Notes under the pieces: generated by a model
The model's input: the letters and a program-made list of their open reading frames with translations, nothing else
Told to the model about the DNA's origin: nothing
Databases searched by the model: none
Shown here: piece by piece, positions 25,388 to 32,452 of the stretch
Position numbering within the stretch: position 1 is the stretch's first letter
Layout of the letters: each line of letters starts with the position of its first letter
Origin: Bacteroidota bacterium
GTDB lineage: Bacteria; Bacteroidota; Bacteroidia; Cytophagales; Cyclobacteriaceae
Reading direction: 5' to 3'
Assembly: GCA_023412765.1 (NCBI GenBank)
Contig: JAEZBX010000053.1
Span: forward strand, 1 to 32,897
Length of the DNA: 32,897 bases
Program-made: the position numbers and the translations under genes

Positions 25388-25450
25388 AGTAAATTGGATG
25401 AATTGGCAACAAGACATACACTTGAATGCTAACTTGTCAATACAATCTTG

Positions 25451-27199
25451 ATGAAAATACCTGCGCTCAATATTGTATTGTTTCTAATTCTTCTGTACCC
25501 ACATTCGGCACATACCCAGAGTCTGCACAACACAGATTCCCTAAGAAAGGCACTAATTCTCCAAAAGGAAGACACGAATAAGGTTAAATTACTGTACAAC
25601 TTAAGTTTTTCATATACTGCCGGATCTTATGCCGATACTGCCCTGGTGTACGCCCAGCGTGCCCTTGACCTGGCTGAAAAATTGAATTATGAACCCGGTA
25701 TATTCTGGTCAGAGATTACCCTCGGCGAATCCTTTGCCCGTTTGGGAAATTACCCGTTATCACTTGACTATAATTTAAAAGCACTGGCGCTCGCTAAGAA
25801 ATTAGATCATCCATTAAAGTTGTGTTATGGCAATGGGGGCCTTGCCGCATGTTACCTCTACATGGGAGACTATAGGGCATCCCTAAAATATGAGCGTGAG
25901 GTTATAAGAATAATGGAACAATCAAAAATGAATGATATGTATTGGATGTGGATACAAATGTCCAAAGCGTATCATAGCATGGGTCAACCTGATTCCGCAT
26001 TATTATTTGCTAAGATGGCACATAAAGAGATAAAGGGTAATTCATCAGCGTACATAAAAAGTGTTATGACGCCGGTCTTGGCAAATGCATATGCAGGCAA
26101 AAACAATTACGATTCGGCGCTTCTCTACTATCGAAGGGGTATCTCTTTAGCTGTACAAACGAACACACAAGTGCATTTAATTGACAACTATTATGGGATT
26201 GCCGAAGTCTATAAGGTAAAACGCAATCTGGATTCTGCGCTTTGGTATTTGAAAAAAATCTTGAATGAAAAAATTATAAAAACCTACCCCGCCGGTTTGC
26301 TTAATGCGGCCATGATGGTTTCTAATATTTATGAGTCAAAAAATATGACTGACAGTACACTTAAATATCTAAAGACTGCGATTGTTATAAAAGACAGCTT
26401 GTTCAGTCGGCAAAAAACCATAGCAGTTCAAAATCTTATTTACAAAGAACAGGAAAAGCAAAAGGAACTCGAGGCTTTTAAAGCACAGTATCGAAATCAA
26501 TTAAAAATGTATGCGTTAATCGCTGGGCTTGTGGTATTGATGATAGCAATGGGAGTTTTCTTAAGAAATCGTCGGCAGAAACAGTTACAACGCGTGCGCA
26601 ATAGTATCGCGGAAGATCTGCACGATGATATAGGCTCTACGTTGAGCAGTATCAGCATTATGAGCGAGCTTGCGAAAATAAAATCGCCGGAGGCATCCAC
26701 CTTGCTCTCTTCCATTGGAGAAAGCACCATTTTGATGCAGGAAAACATGAGCGATATTGTGTGGGCAATTAAGGCTGAGAACGACCGCTTAGAAAATGTA
26801 TTACAGCGGATGTACCAGTTCGCCTCGGAAATATTGGAAGCAAAGAATATTTCGGTGGATTTCAGGTCGGATGAAAACCTTTCCGCTTCAAAACTAACGA
26901 TGAAGCAGCGAAAAAGTCTGTATCTTTTTTTTAAGGAGGCCATTAACAACGCAGCAAAGCATTCAGATGCTAAAAATGTGATGGTGAATATTTTTCAAAA
27001 GGGTTCTGATATCGAAATGACTATTAAGGACGATGGCAAAGGTTTCGACGCTACTCAACCGTCTTATGGTAACGGTATGACTACCTTAAGAAAACGTGTG
27101 GAGGATCTCCGAGGTCATTTTAATATTCAATCACAAAAAAATGAAGGAACTGTGTTGACGCTCAAATTCAATCCACATACCAACGGGCTGTCTTTTTGA
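25451..27199 (+). CDS. TPR-containing sensor histidine kinase (first copy)
   Basis: This membrane kinase of 582 residues has a signal peptide (MKIPALNIVLFLILLYPHSAHTQS), about six periplasmic TPR units (about 25-330, for example SADTALVYAQRALDLAEKL-like and YPLSLDYNLKALALAKKL helices), one membrane helix (about 350-372, MYALIAGLVVLMIAMGVFL) and a cytoplasmic kinase. The phosphoacceptor is His391 in AEDLHDDIGSTLSSISIMSELA. HATPase boxes are NNAAKHSDAKNV and IKDDGKGFDA. The frame can start at TTG 25448, but ATG 25451 is adjacent and preferred. It has no response regulator directly after it; the regulator at 29345 follows its paralogue. The kinase core is closely similar to that of the second copy, so a duplication is likely. 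Confidence 0.92.
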   Translation: MKIPALNIVLFLILLYPHSAHTQSLHNTDSLRKALILQKEDTNKVKLLYNLSFSYTAGSYADTALVYAQRALDLAEKLNYEPGIFWSEITLGESFARLGNYPLSLDYNLKALALAKKLDHPLKLCYGNGGLAACYLYMGDYRASLKYEREVIRIMEQSKMNDMYWMWIQMSKAYHSMGQPDSALLFAKMAHKEIKGNSSAYIKSVMTPVLANAYAGKNNYDSALLYYRRGISLAVQTNTQVHLIDNYYGIAEVYKVKRNLDSALWYLKKILNEKIIKTYPAGLLNAAMMVSNIYESKNMTDSTLKYLKTAIVIKDSLFSRQKTIAVQNLIYKEQEKQKELEAFKAQYRNQLKMYALIAGLVVLMIAMGVFLRNRRQKQLQRVRNSIAEDLHDDIGSTLSSISIMSELAKIKSPEASTLLSSIGESTILMQENMSDIVWAIKAENDRLENVLQRMYQFASEILEAKNISVDFRSDENLSASKLTMKQRKSLYLFFKEAINNAAKHSDAKNVMVNIFQKGSDIEMTIKDDGKGFDATQPSYGNGMTTLRKRVEDLRGHFNIQSQKNEGTVLTLKFNPHTNGLSF

Positions 27200-27227
27200 G
27201 AGAGACATCTGACCAAACATCTTTAAA

Positions 27228-27275
27228 ATCACCAGTTCATGTGATTGTCGCAATTGAACACCCGAAATAGATTTA
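27228..27275 (+). promoter_or_regulatory. ATCACC/GTGAT palindrome plus TAGATTTA element in the leader of the second kinase (site 3)
   Basis: The same 18-bp palindrome as site 1 occupies 27228-27245. After 22 bases comes TAGATTTA (27268-27275). The next annotated gene starts 270 bases past the palindrome, unlike the 62-63 bases of sites 1 and 2. ATG 27311, 65 bases on, opens a frame of only 14 codons. Either a gene once began there or the site drives a long leader. Confidence 0.65.
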
Positions 27276-27444
27276 TCATAAGTTAGCAAGGAAATTAAAA
27301 GCCGAAGGTCATGTGGGAGTTAGTATCCATTCCAGCGCTTCAGGAAAACATGTAATTGATGGAAAGAGCAGAACTTGCACTGCTAACCTCGAAAAACGCA
27401 TTAAAATAGTGGACACAAATCAACAGGAATTCGTATCTTATTGA
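27271..27444 (+). other. Short open frame of unknown status in the 316-bp gap before the second TPR kinase
   Basis: Between 27200 and 27515 no established gene is seen. A 57-codon frame is open from 27271 to the TGA at 27442-27444, with readable protein-like composition (KLARKLKAEGHVGVSIHSS, then GKHVIDGKSRTCTANLEKRI) but no ATG start. It could be a gene remnant behind the site 3 promoter, as the FGE remnant is behind site 4, or chance. No similarity to the FGE-like protein could be seen. Confidence 0.25.
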
Positions 27445-27515
27445 TGTCGTTGTTTGGAGTCCGCATACGTAGTCACACGCGTCGGGGAATTTTGTCATAG
27501 ATATCTCGCGTAAAA

Positions 27516-29282
27516 ATGAGAACTCTCATCTTGTATATTTCTCTGTTTTCACTTCTTACCCTGACCTCATTTGAGGTTGGCGCTCAACCTGGTGGCCATT
27601 TCCCCGATGGCGCAACCGTTGACTCTTTGAAAAAGGTACTAGCAACTCAAAAAGAAGATACGCTTAAGGTATTCACGCTTTTCAATTTGAGCCGTTCTTA
27701 CCGATGGTCAAACCCTGATTCAAGTTTAGTCTACGGACAACGATCGCTGGAATTGGCCGAGAAACTGAATTTCGAAGTAGGAATATTTTGGTCAATCAGC
27801 GCAATATGTGGCACATCAATGTTGGTCGGAGATTATGCGTTGGAGATAGAGTACGCTTTTAGGGCGCTTGCACTATCTAAAAAATTGAAACAACCTAGAA
27901 TGACTGGGTTTGCTAATGGTATGTTATCTGAGTATTACTATAACCTGAGAGAGTATGAAACCAGCCTGATTTATTGGCGTGAAGTAATGAAAGTTATCGA
28001 ACAATGGTTTCCGTATGAAAGATATGTTTCGTGGGGAGGCTTATCACGAATCTATGCTAGTATGAATCTGGCGGATTCTGCAATGTTATATGCTAAGAAA
28101 GCGTATCATGCAATGGAAAAGGATCCTACGCGCAATCGGTTTTGGGATCCCAGGCAAATGATTGTTATGAACAAAGGTTTGGGAAACGCCTTTTCGGGAA
28201 AGGCTATTTATGATTCGGCGTTATTCTATTACAAGAAGAGCATACATCTCTGCAAAGAGAATTATTCAGACGTACACTTGATGGACAATTACAATGGAGT
28301 TGCCGCTGTTTACAAAGCAACCGATAAGTTGGATTCAGCAATTTGGTATGCTAAGCAAGTATTAGCAATGAAAGTAGCAAAGTCTTATCCCGTCAGTTCC
28401 CTGGAAGCGGCCAATTTATTGTCGGAAATTTATGATTTGGAAAACAGGCCTGACAGCGCATTAAAATACGTGAGAATGGCAGTGGGGCTAAAGGATAATT
28501 TGTTTAACCGGGAAAAGATAATTGCTATCCAAGATGTTCACTACCGAGAACAGGAGAATCAGAAAGCAATTGCGGATGTCCGATTGAAGTTAAGAAACCA
28601 GTTTATATTGTATTCGTCGCTGTTCGTGTTCGTTTCTGTTTTGGTGATAGTAGTCATTGCATTAAAAAATAGCAGGCGGAAGCAATTGCAAAGTATGCGA
28701 AACAGCATTGCTGACGACTTGCATGATGACATTGGTTCTACATTAAGTAGTATTAGTATCCTTAGCGAATTAGCGAAAGAGAAGTCTCCGGAAGCTACGT
28801 CGTTGCTGAGTTCCATTGGAGAAAGTACTACTTCGATCCAGGAAAATATGAGTGACATTGTGTGGGCGATTAAGTCTGAAAACGATCGGTTTGAAAACGT
28901 GCTTCAGCGCATGAAACAGTTTGCTGCAGAAATATTTGAAGCCAAGGGCATCGAACTCGATTTCAACTGTGACCCGTCGCTTTTTACTTCACGATTGACG
29001 ATGAAGCAACGTAAAAATCTTTATCTATTTTTTAAGGAAGCTGTCAATAATGCGGCAAAGCACTCAGATGCAAAAAAGATTTCAATTCAAATTTTTAATA
29101 GGGACCATCATGTTGAAATGATTATTAAAGATGATGGTAAAGGTTTCGATACAAGTCAAACATTCAATGGCAATGGGATGAGCACATTGAAAAAACGCAT
29201 GGATGAACTGAGTGGCTATTTCAAGATTCACTCGCAGATAAATGAGGGGACGATGGTGTCGCTCAAGTTTAGAATAACATAA
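27516..29282 (+). CDS. TPR-containing sensor histidine kinase (second copy)
   Basis: This 588-residue paralogue of the kinase at 25451 has the same order: signal peptide (MRTLILYISLFSLLTLTSFEVGAQ), periplasmic TPR array, one membrane helix (about 364-385, ILYSSLFVFVSVLVIVVIAL) and a kinase with His403 in ADDLHDDIGSTLSSISILSELA. The HATPase boxes are NNAAKHSDAKKI and IKDDGKGFDTS. The kinase halves of the two proteins agree at most positions, while the TPR halves differ more, as expected if they sense different ligands or partners. The NarL/LuxR-type regulator starts 62 bases after its stop. It is preceded by a 316-bp gap holding site 3 of the ATCACC-box series. Confidence 0.93.
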   Translation: MRTLILYISLFSLLTLTSFEVGAQPGGHFPDGATVDSLKKVLATQKEDTLKVFTLFNLSRSYRWSNPDSSLVYGQRSLELAEKLNFEVGIFWSISAICGTSMLVGDYALEIEYAFRALALSKKLKQPRMTGFANGMLSEYYYNLREYETSLIYWREVMKVIEQWFPYERYVSWGGLSRIYASMNLADSAMLYAKKAYHAMEKDPTRNRFWDPRQMIVMNKGLGNAFSGKAIYDSALFYYKKSIHLCKENYSDVHLMDNYNGVAAVYKATDKLDSAIWYAKQVLAMKVAKSYPVSSLEAANLLSEIYDLENRPDSALKYVRMAVGLKDNLFNREKIIAIQDVHYREQENQKAIADVRLKLRNQFILYSSLFVFVSVLVIVVIALKNSRRKQLQSMRNSIADDLHDDIGSTLSSISILSELAKEKSPEATSLLSSIGESTTSIQENMSDIVWAIKSENDRFENVLQRMKQFAAEIFEAKGIELDFNCDPSLFTSRLTMKQRKNLYLFFKEAVNNAAKHSDAKKISIQIFNRDHHVEMIIKDDGKGFDTSQTFNGNGMSTLKKRMDELSGYFKIHSQINEGTMVSLKFRIT

Positions 29283-29344
29283 CCCTCGATTGAATATAGG
29301 AAAATTGAGTCGGCGCACATAACGTGCATATATATGTCTTAGTC

Positions 29345-29983
29345 ATGGAAATTAAAGTCGCCTTATTTGAGGATAATAAAAAGCTTCGGGAAAGCCTGGT
29401 ACAACTTATCAATAGTACAGATGATATGATTTGTACTGGTGCTTTTGCAGACGCGAACAGATTGATCCCCAATATGCGACAGGCTAATCCGGATGTAGTG
29501 ATGATGGATATTAATATGCCAGGTATAACAGGCATAGAAGGAGTGAAGATAATCAAGGAGAATTTTCCAGGCGTTCATATACTGATGCAGACCGTATTTG
29601 ATGATAACGATAAAATCTTTGCAGCCATTTGTGCAGGTGCGTCCGGTTATATGCTCAAGAAGACTCCCCCACAAAAGATGATCGACGCCATTCGGGAAAC
29701 ATATCAAGGCGGTGCACCCATGACACCCTCCGTTGCTGTAAAGGTATTGGAGATGTTCCGGCTGCAAACCAAGACTGATAAAAACGAGTTCATTGATTTG
29801 TCGGAACGCGAAAGGGAAATTCTAGGCTTGCTTGTAAAAGGTAAATCATATAAAGCCATAGCCTCAGATTGTTTTATTTCCATTGATACAGTTAGTACCC
29901 ACGTCCGCCATATCTATGAAAAACTTCATGTTCATTCCAAGAGTGAAGCAGTCGCCAAGGCTATCTTTCAGAAATTGGTCTAA
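29345..29983 (+). CDS. NarL/FixJ (LuxR-type HTH) response regulator
   Basis: This 212-residue regulator has a receiver domain (1-120) with Glu9-Asp10, phosphoacceptor Asp55 (VVMMDINMP) and Lys in YMLKKTP. A LuxR-type helix-turn-helix spans about 145-210 (LSEREREILGLLVKGKSYKAIASDCFISIDTVSTHVRHIYEKLHVHSKSEAV). A GTG at 29324 would add seven residues; ATG 29345 fits the receiver start better. It follows the second TPR kinase by 62 bases and is the only regulator for the two kinases in view. LuxR-type regulators bind inverted repeats as dimers, which makes it the first candidate for binding the ATCACC/GTGAT palindromes (inference). Confidence 0.94.
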   Translation: MEIKVALFEDNKKLRESLVQLINSTDDMICTGAFADANRLIPNMRQANPDVVMMDINMPGITGIEGVKIIKENFPGVHILMQTVFDDNDKIFAAICAGASGYMLKKTPPQKMIDAIRETYQGGAPMTPSVAVKVLEMFRLQTKTDKNEFIDLSEREREILGLLVKGKSYKAIASDCFISIDTVSTHVRHIYEKLHVHSKSEAVAKAIFQKLV

Positions 29984-30026
29984 TTTAAGTGTCTACTTTC
30001 CCACGCACGGGAGATTCCACGAGGAA

Positions 30027-30089
30027 GGTATAAAGGTATAAGGTATAAAGGTATAAGGTATAAGGTCATCGCCTTATTCCTTATTCCTT
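30027..30089. repeat. Heptamer direct repeat and 18-bp-arm hairpin
   Basis: GGTATAA(A) is repeated five times (30027-30063). The end of the run, 30048-30065, is nearly the reverse complement of CCTTATTCCTTATTCCTT (30072-30089), with 2 mismatches in 18 and a 6-base loop. It lies 44 bases after the regulator stop, so it may work as a terminator and also belongs to the heptamer repeat set of this window. Confidence 0.75.
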
Positions 30090-30127
30090 TCTGATAATGA
30101 CTTCCTGCTCTCAATGGAGTGAACGAA

Positions 30128-30175
30128 ATCACCAGTTCATGTGATTTCCGAAGAGAAATGCTGTGTATAGTTTTC
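30128..30175 (+). promoter_or_regulatory. ATCACC/GTGAT palindrome plus TAGTTTTC promoter before an FGE remnant (site 4)
   Basis: The 18-bp palindrome at 30128-30145 is identical to sites 1 and 3, followed after 22 bases by TAGTTTTC (30168-30175). The next reading frame is a 36-codon remnant of an FGE-like gene at 30192. The downstream bases also resemble site 2 (GAAGA-rich stretch, then TAGTTTT). Confidence 0.7.
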
Positions 30176-30191
30176 AGTAGGAAAGTTAGAC

Positions 30192-30302
30192 ATGATCCGA
30201 TCAGCGGCCCGGAATTTTGCGCCTGGCAGAGGAGGAAAAATCAAAACTTATAAAAGTACAGGCCTTGGTTTCCGCGTGGCAAAAACTCTAGAAGGTGGCT
30301 AA
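30192..30302 (+). pseudogene. Remnant of a second FGE-like (SUMF1) gene, C-terminal tail only
   Basis: ATG 30192 opens 36 codons ending in TAA. MIRSAARNFA lines up with LIRSATRNWA, and STGLGFRVAKTL with TAGLGFRVARSL, of the FGE-like protein encoded at 23722. Everything upstream of this tail (about 290 residues) is missing, so the ATCACC-box promoter now abuts the last 30 or so codons. An internal deletion of a full gene is the simplest history. Whether the short frame is translated is unknown. It ends 1 base before the convergent GH16 gene. Confidence 0.75.
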
Positions 30303-30303
30303 A

Positions 30304-31182
30304 TTATTTCGTCGCCTCGTACTTCATCCAATCAACCTCAACCTCATAAGGTTTGATGGGCTTCTCCAAAGATTTTGGATTAGTAACAACAGACCAATCC
30401 TTAGTATGCCAGAAGTTGAAACGGTAGAGCGATTCGTTTTGTGGTATACCCCGTTGAGATCCGCGGTAGTCCCACAACACCACCGTATCCGATGTTGTTA
30501 CCGGGTGCAACATCCACCACCGCAGATGATCGGGATGCCAGTCGAATCCGTAGGTGTAAAATCGGGATGATGCATCATAGCCTTCAATTGGCTGAATTGT
30601 TTCAGGCATGTTTTGCTGTCCCGTTAGTGGATAACGTGCACCCTGGTGGCCTTCACGGTAAGTAGTTTCGTAGATGATTCCTTTTGCAAGATTGATGGTA
30701 CGTCCAATTCTTTTTAAGGCTTTACCTGGACCTGTCCAGGTACCGACATAGATAACTGAAGGATCGGCGATCAGCCACTCGAAGTCGATTTCACTAAGTC
30801 CCTGGATGCTGTCCATGTGATAAGTAAAATATCCAACCACAGCACCGACGTTCGGTTGGTCGCGTCGCGGGTCAGGTACTTTCAGTCTGGCTGAGTATTT
30901 TCCATAATGTGTAAACTCTTTTGAAATGATCTCTGGTCCCCGTCCCGCGCCGGGTGGGTCGTTGGGATCAATCTTGAATGACATAACATTGGTCCCGGGC
31001 TCTTTCGAAGACATCACACCGAATGTACGTGTGAAGGGAGCCTGGTTTCCTCCCGATGCGTAGCGAAAATGCTTGAGAGAGTCACTGTCGAAGTCTTCGC
31101 GGAAAGATTGATAAGGCTGCCTTATTGTGGTAGCGGATATGAAAAAGAATAATAAAATAGCGTTCACTAATGGAGACTTCAT
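30304..31182 (-). CDS. Secreted glycoside hydrolase family 16-like protein
   Basis: This 292-residue protein has an N-terminal hydrophobic export signal (MKSPLVNAILLFFFISATTI). The jelly-roll shows KYSARLKVPD, then the catalytic motif LSEIDFEWL with Glu131, Asp133 and Glu135 (the E-x-D-x-E pattern of GH16 nucleophile and acid/base). YGFDWHPDHLRWWM is the usual strand after it. GH16 enzymes cut beta-1,3 or beta-1,4 glucans, agars or related galactans; substrate cannot be read here. It stands alone on the minus strand and converges on the FGE remnant, with the two stops overlapping closely. Confidence 0.85.
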   Translation of the reverse strand: MKSPLVNAILLFFFISATTIRQPYQSFREDFDSDSLKHFRYASGGNQAPFTRTFGVMSSKEPGTNVMSFKIDPNDPPGAGRGPEIISKEFTHYGKYSARLKVPDPRRDQPNVGAVVGYFTYHMDSIQGLSEIDFEWLIADPSVIYVGTWTGPGKALKRIGRTINLAKGIIYETTYREGHQGARYPLTGQQNMPETIQPIEGYDASSRFYTYGFDWHPDHLRWWMLHPVTTSDTVVLWDYRGSQRGIPQNESLYRFNFWHTKDWSVVTNPKSLEKPIKPYEVEVDWMKYEATK

Positions 31183-31344
31183 CGCATGTCGATATTTGAT
31201 GTATTGAAGACAATTTATCCTTATTGAAGATAATAGCGATGCTTTTCCTATACTGACGGTTGGGTTCGATGATCAATTGCATTCCGGAATCGTAATAACA
31301 AGTAGTAGGTATTTCATAAATTAGTTAAGTAACTATCGCTTACT

Positions 31345-32013
31345 ATGAAACAGGAATTTCAAGATCAGGTTAGGTTTCAGATCAACCGGTACATCATGGA
31401 GAAAGGATTTGCTCCAGACATGTCTACACTTGCGCGCCTGTTGAACACTGTTGACGATAAGGTGAAAAATGGGCTGCAACAATTAGCAGAAAATCATGCG
31501 ATAGTATTGCATCCAAATTCTTTGCAAATATGGGTTGCCCATCCATTCGCATTGTTCCCAACGTTGTTCTGGGTAGAGTCTGGCACCCGAAAATGGTGGG
31601 GAAACTGCGCATGGTGCTCTCTTGGAATCGCCGCAATTGCGAAAGCCGACTGCAGCATATTCACTAAACTAAGTGGGGAGAAAGATCCTTTGAGAATTGA
31701 TGTTAAGGGCGGAAATGTACTTCAGAATGATTTGTTAGTTCATTTTGCTATTCCAGCAAAACAATTATGGGACAATGTTATCTACACCTGCGCGAACATG
31801 CTTGCGTTTGAAACTGAAATTCAGATCGATGATTGGTGTAAAAGGCATGATGTGCCAAAGGGCCAAGTCGTGCCCATCAATCAAGTGTGGGAATTGGCAA
31901 AGCTTTGGTATGGAAACTACCTTGACGATACATGGACCAGAAAGACACCAGAATATGCTGAGTCAATTTTTAGAAAAGTTGGTTTGTCAGGCGCTTTTTG
32001 GAAGCTAACCTGA
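31345..32013 (+). CDS. Alkylmercury lyase (MerB)-like protein with altered active-site residue
   Basis: This 222-residue protein has an N-terminal winged-helix-like part (residues 1-65, PDMSTLARLLNTVDDKVKNGLQQLAENHAIVL) and a MerB-like C-terminal part (HPFALFPTLFWVESGTRKWWGNCAWCSLGIAAI, then LWDNVIYTCANMLAFETEIQIDDWC). In MerB the active site is Cys96, Asp99 and Cys159. Here Cys88 and Cys149 have a matching spacing of 61 (63 in MerB), and Cys91 stands where Asp99 should be. There is no mer operon nearby, so a role in organomercury cleavage is unlikely to be the main one. The family identity comes from motif resemblance by eye. It precedes the DUF1801 gene by 49 bases. Confidence 0.7.
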   Translation: MKQEFQDQVRFQINRYIMEKGFAPDMSTLARLLNTVDDKVKNGLQQLAENHAIVLHPNSLQIWVAHPFALFPTLFWVESGTRKWWGNCAWCSLGIAAIAKADCSIFTKLSGEKDPLRIDVKGGNVLQNDLLVHFAIPAKQLWDNVIYTCANMLAFETEIQIDDWCKRHDVPKGQVVPINQVWELAKLWYGNYLDDTWTRKTPEYAESIFRKVGLSGAFWKLT

Positions 32014-32062
32014 CAAATGCGATTCGCGTTTAAAGTGAATTGCGCAGCCGATTTAAAGTCCG

Positions 32063-32452
32063 ATGAAAATTCGAAATCTGGTGCATCTGCTTAGTATCCT
32101 CCCGGAGGATGAAAGAATAATGGTCGATGTGTTACGACAGATAATTGCGGAAACACTTCCCGACTATTGCAGAGAGAAAATATCTTTTAACGTCCCCTTT
32201 TTTTACGGAAACAAGGGTATATGTATCATATGGCCATCTACTGTCCCGAGCGGAGGAATTAAAAATGGAGTTCTTTTAGGTTTTTGGTATGGGTACAGGT
32301 TAAAGGATACAGATGGTTTACTGACTCGCGGAACTAACAAGCAGGTATATTATAAAATATACACCGCTCCGGAAGACATTGATGAAAAACCGCTAAAAAA
32401 ACTTTTAAGGGAGGCGATTAAGTTGGATATCACTTTTAAGAAGCGTTCCTGA
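32063..32452 (+). CDS. DUF1801 (YdhG-like) domain protein
   Basis: This 129-residue protein matches the DUF1801 layout: VDVLRQIIAETLPDYCREKISFNVPFFYGNKGICIIWP, then GVLLGFWYGYRL and YYKIYTAPEDIDEKPLKKLLREAI. These small proteins have an iron-chaperone-like (frataxin-like) fold and no fixed function in bacteria. It is on the same strand as the MerB-like gene, 49 bases after it, and may share its transcript. Confidence 0.85.
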   Translation: MKIRNLVHLLSILPEDERIMVDVLRQIIAETLPDYCREKISFNVPFFYGNKGICIIWPSTVPSGGIKNGVLLGFWYGYRLKDTDGLLTRGTNKQVYYKIYTAPEDIDEKPLKKLLREAIKLDITFKKRS

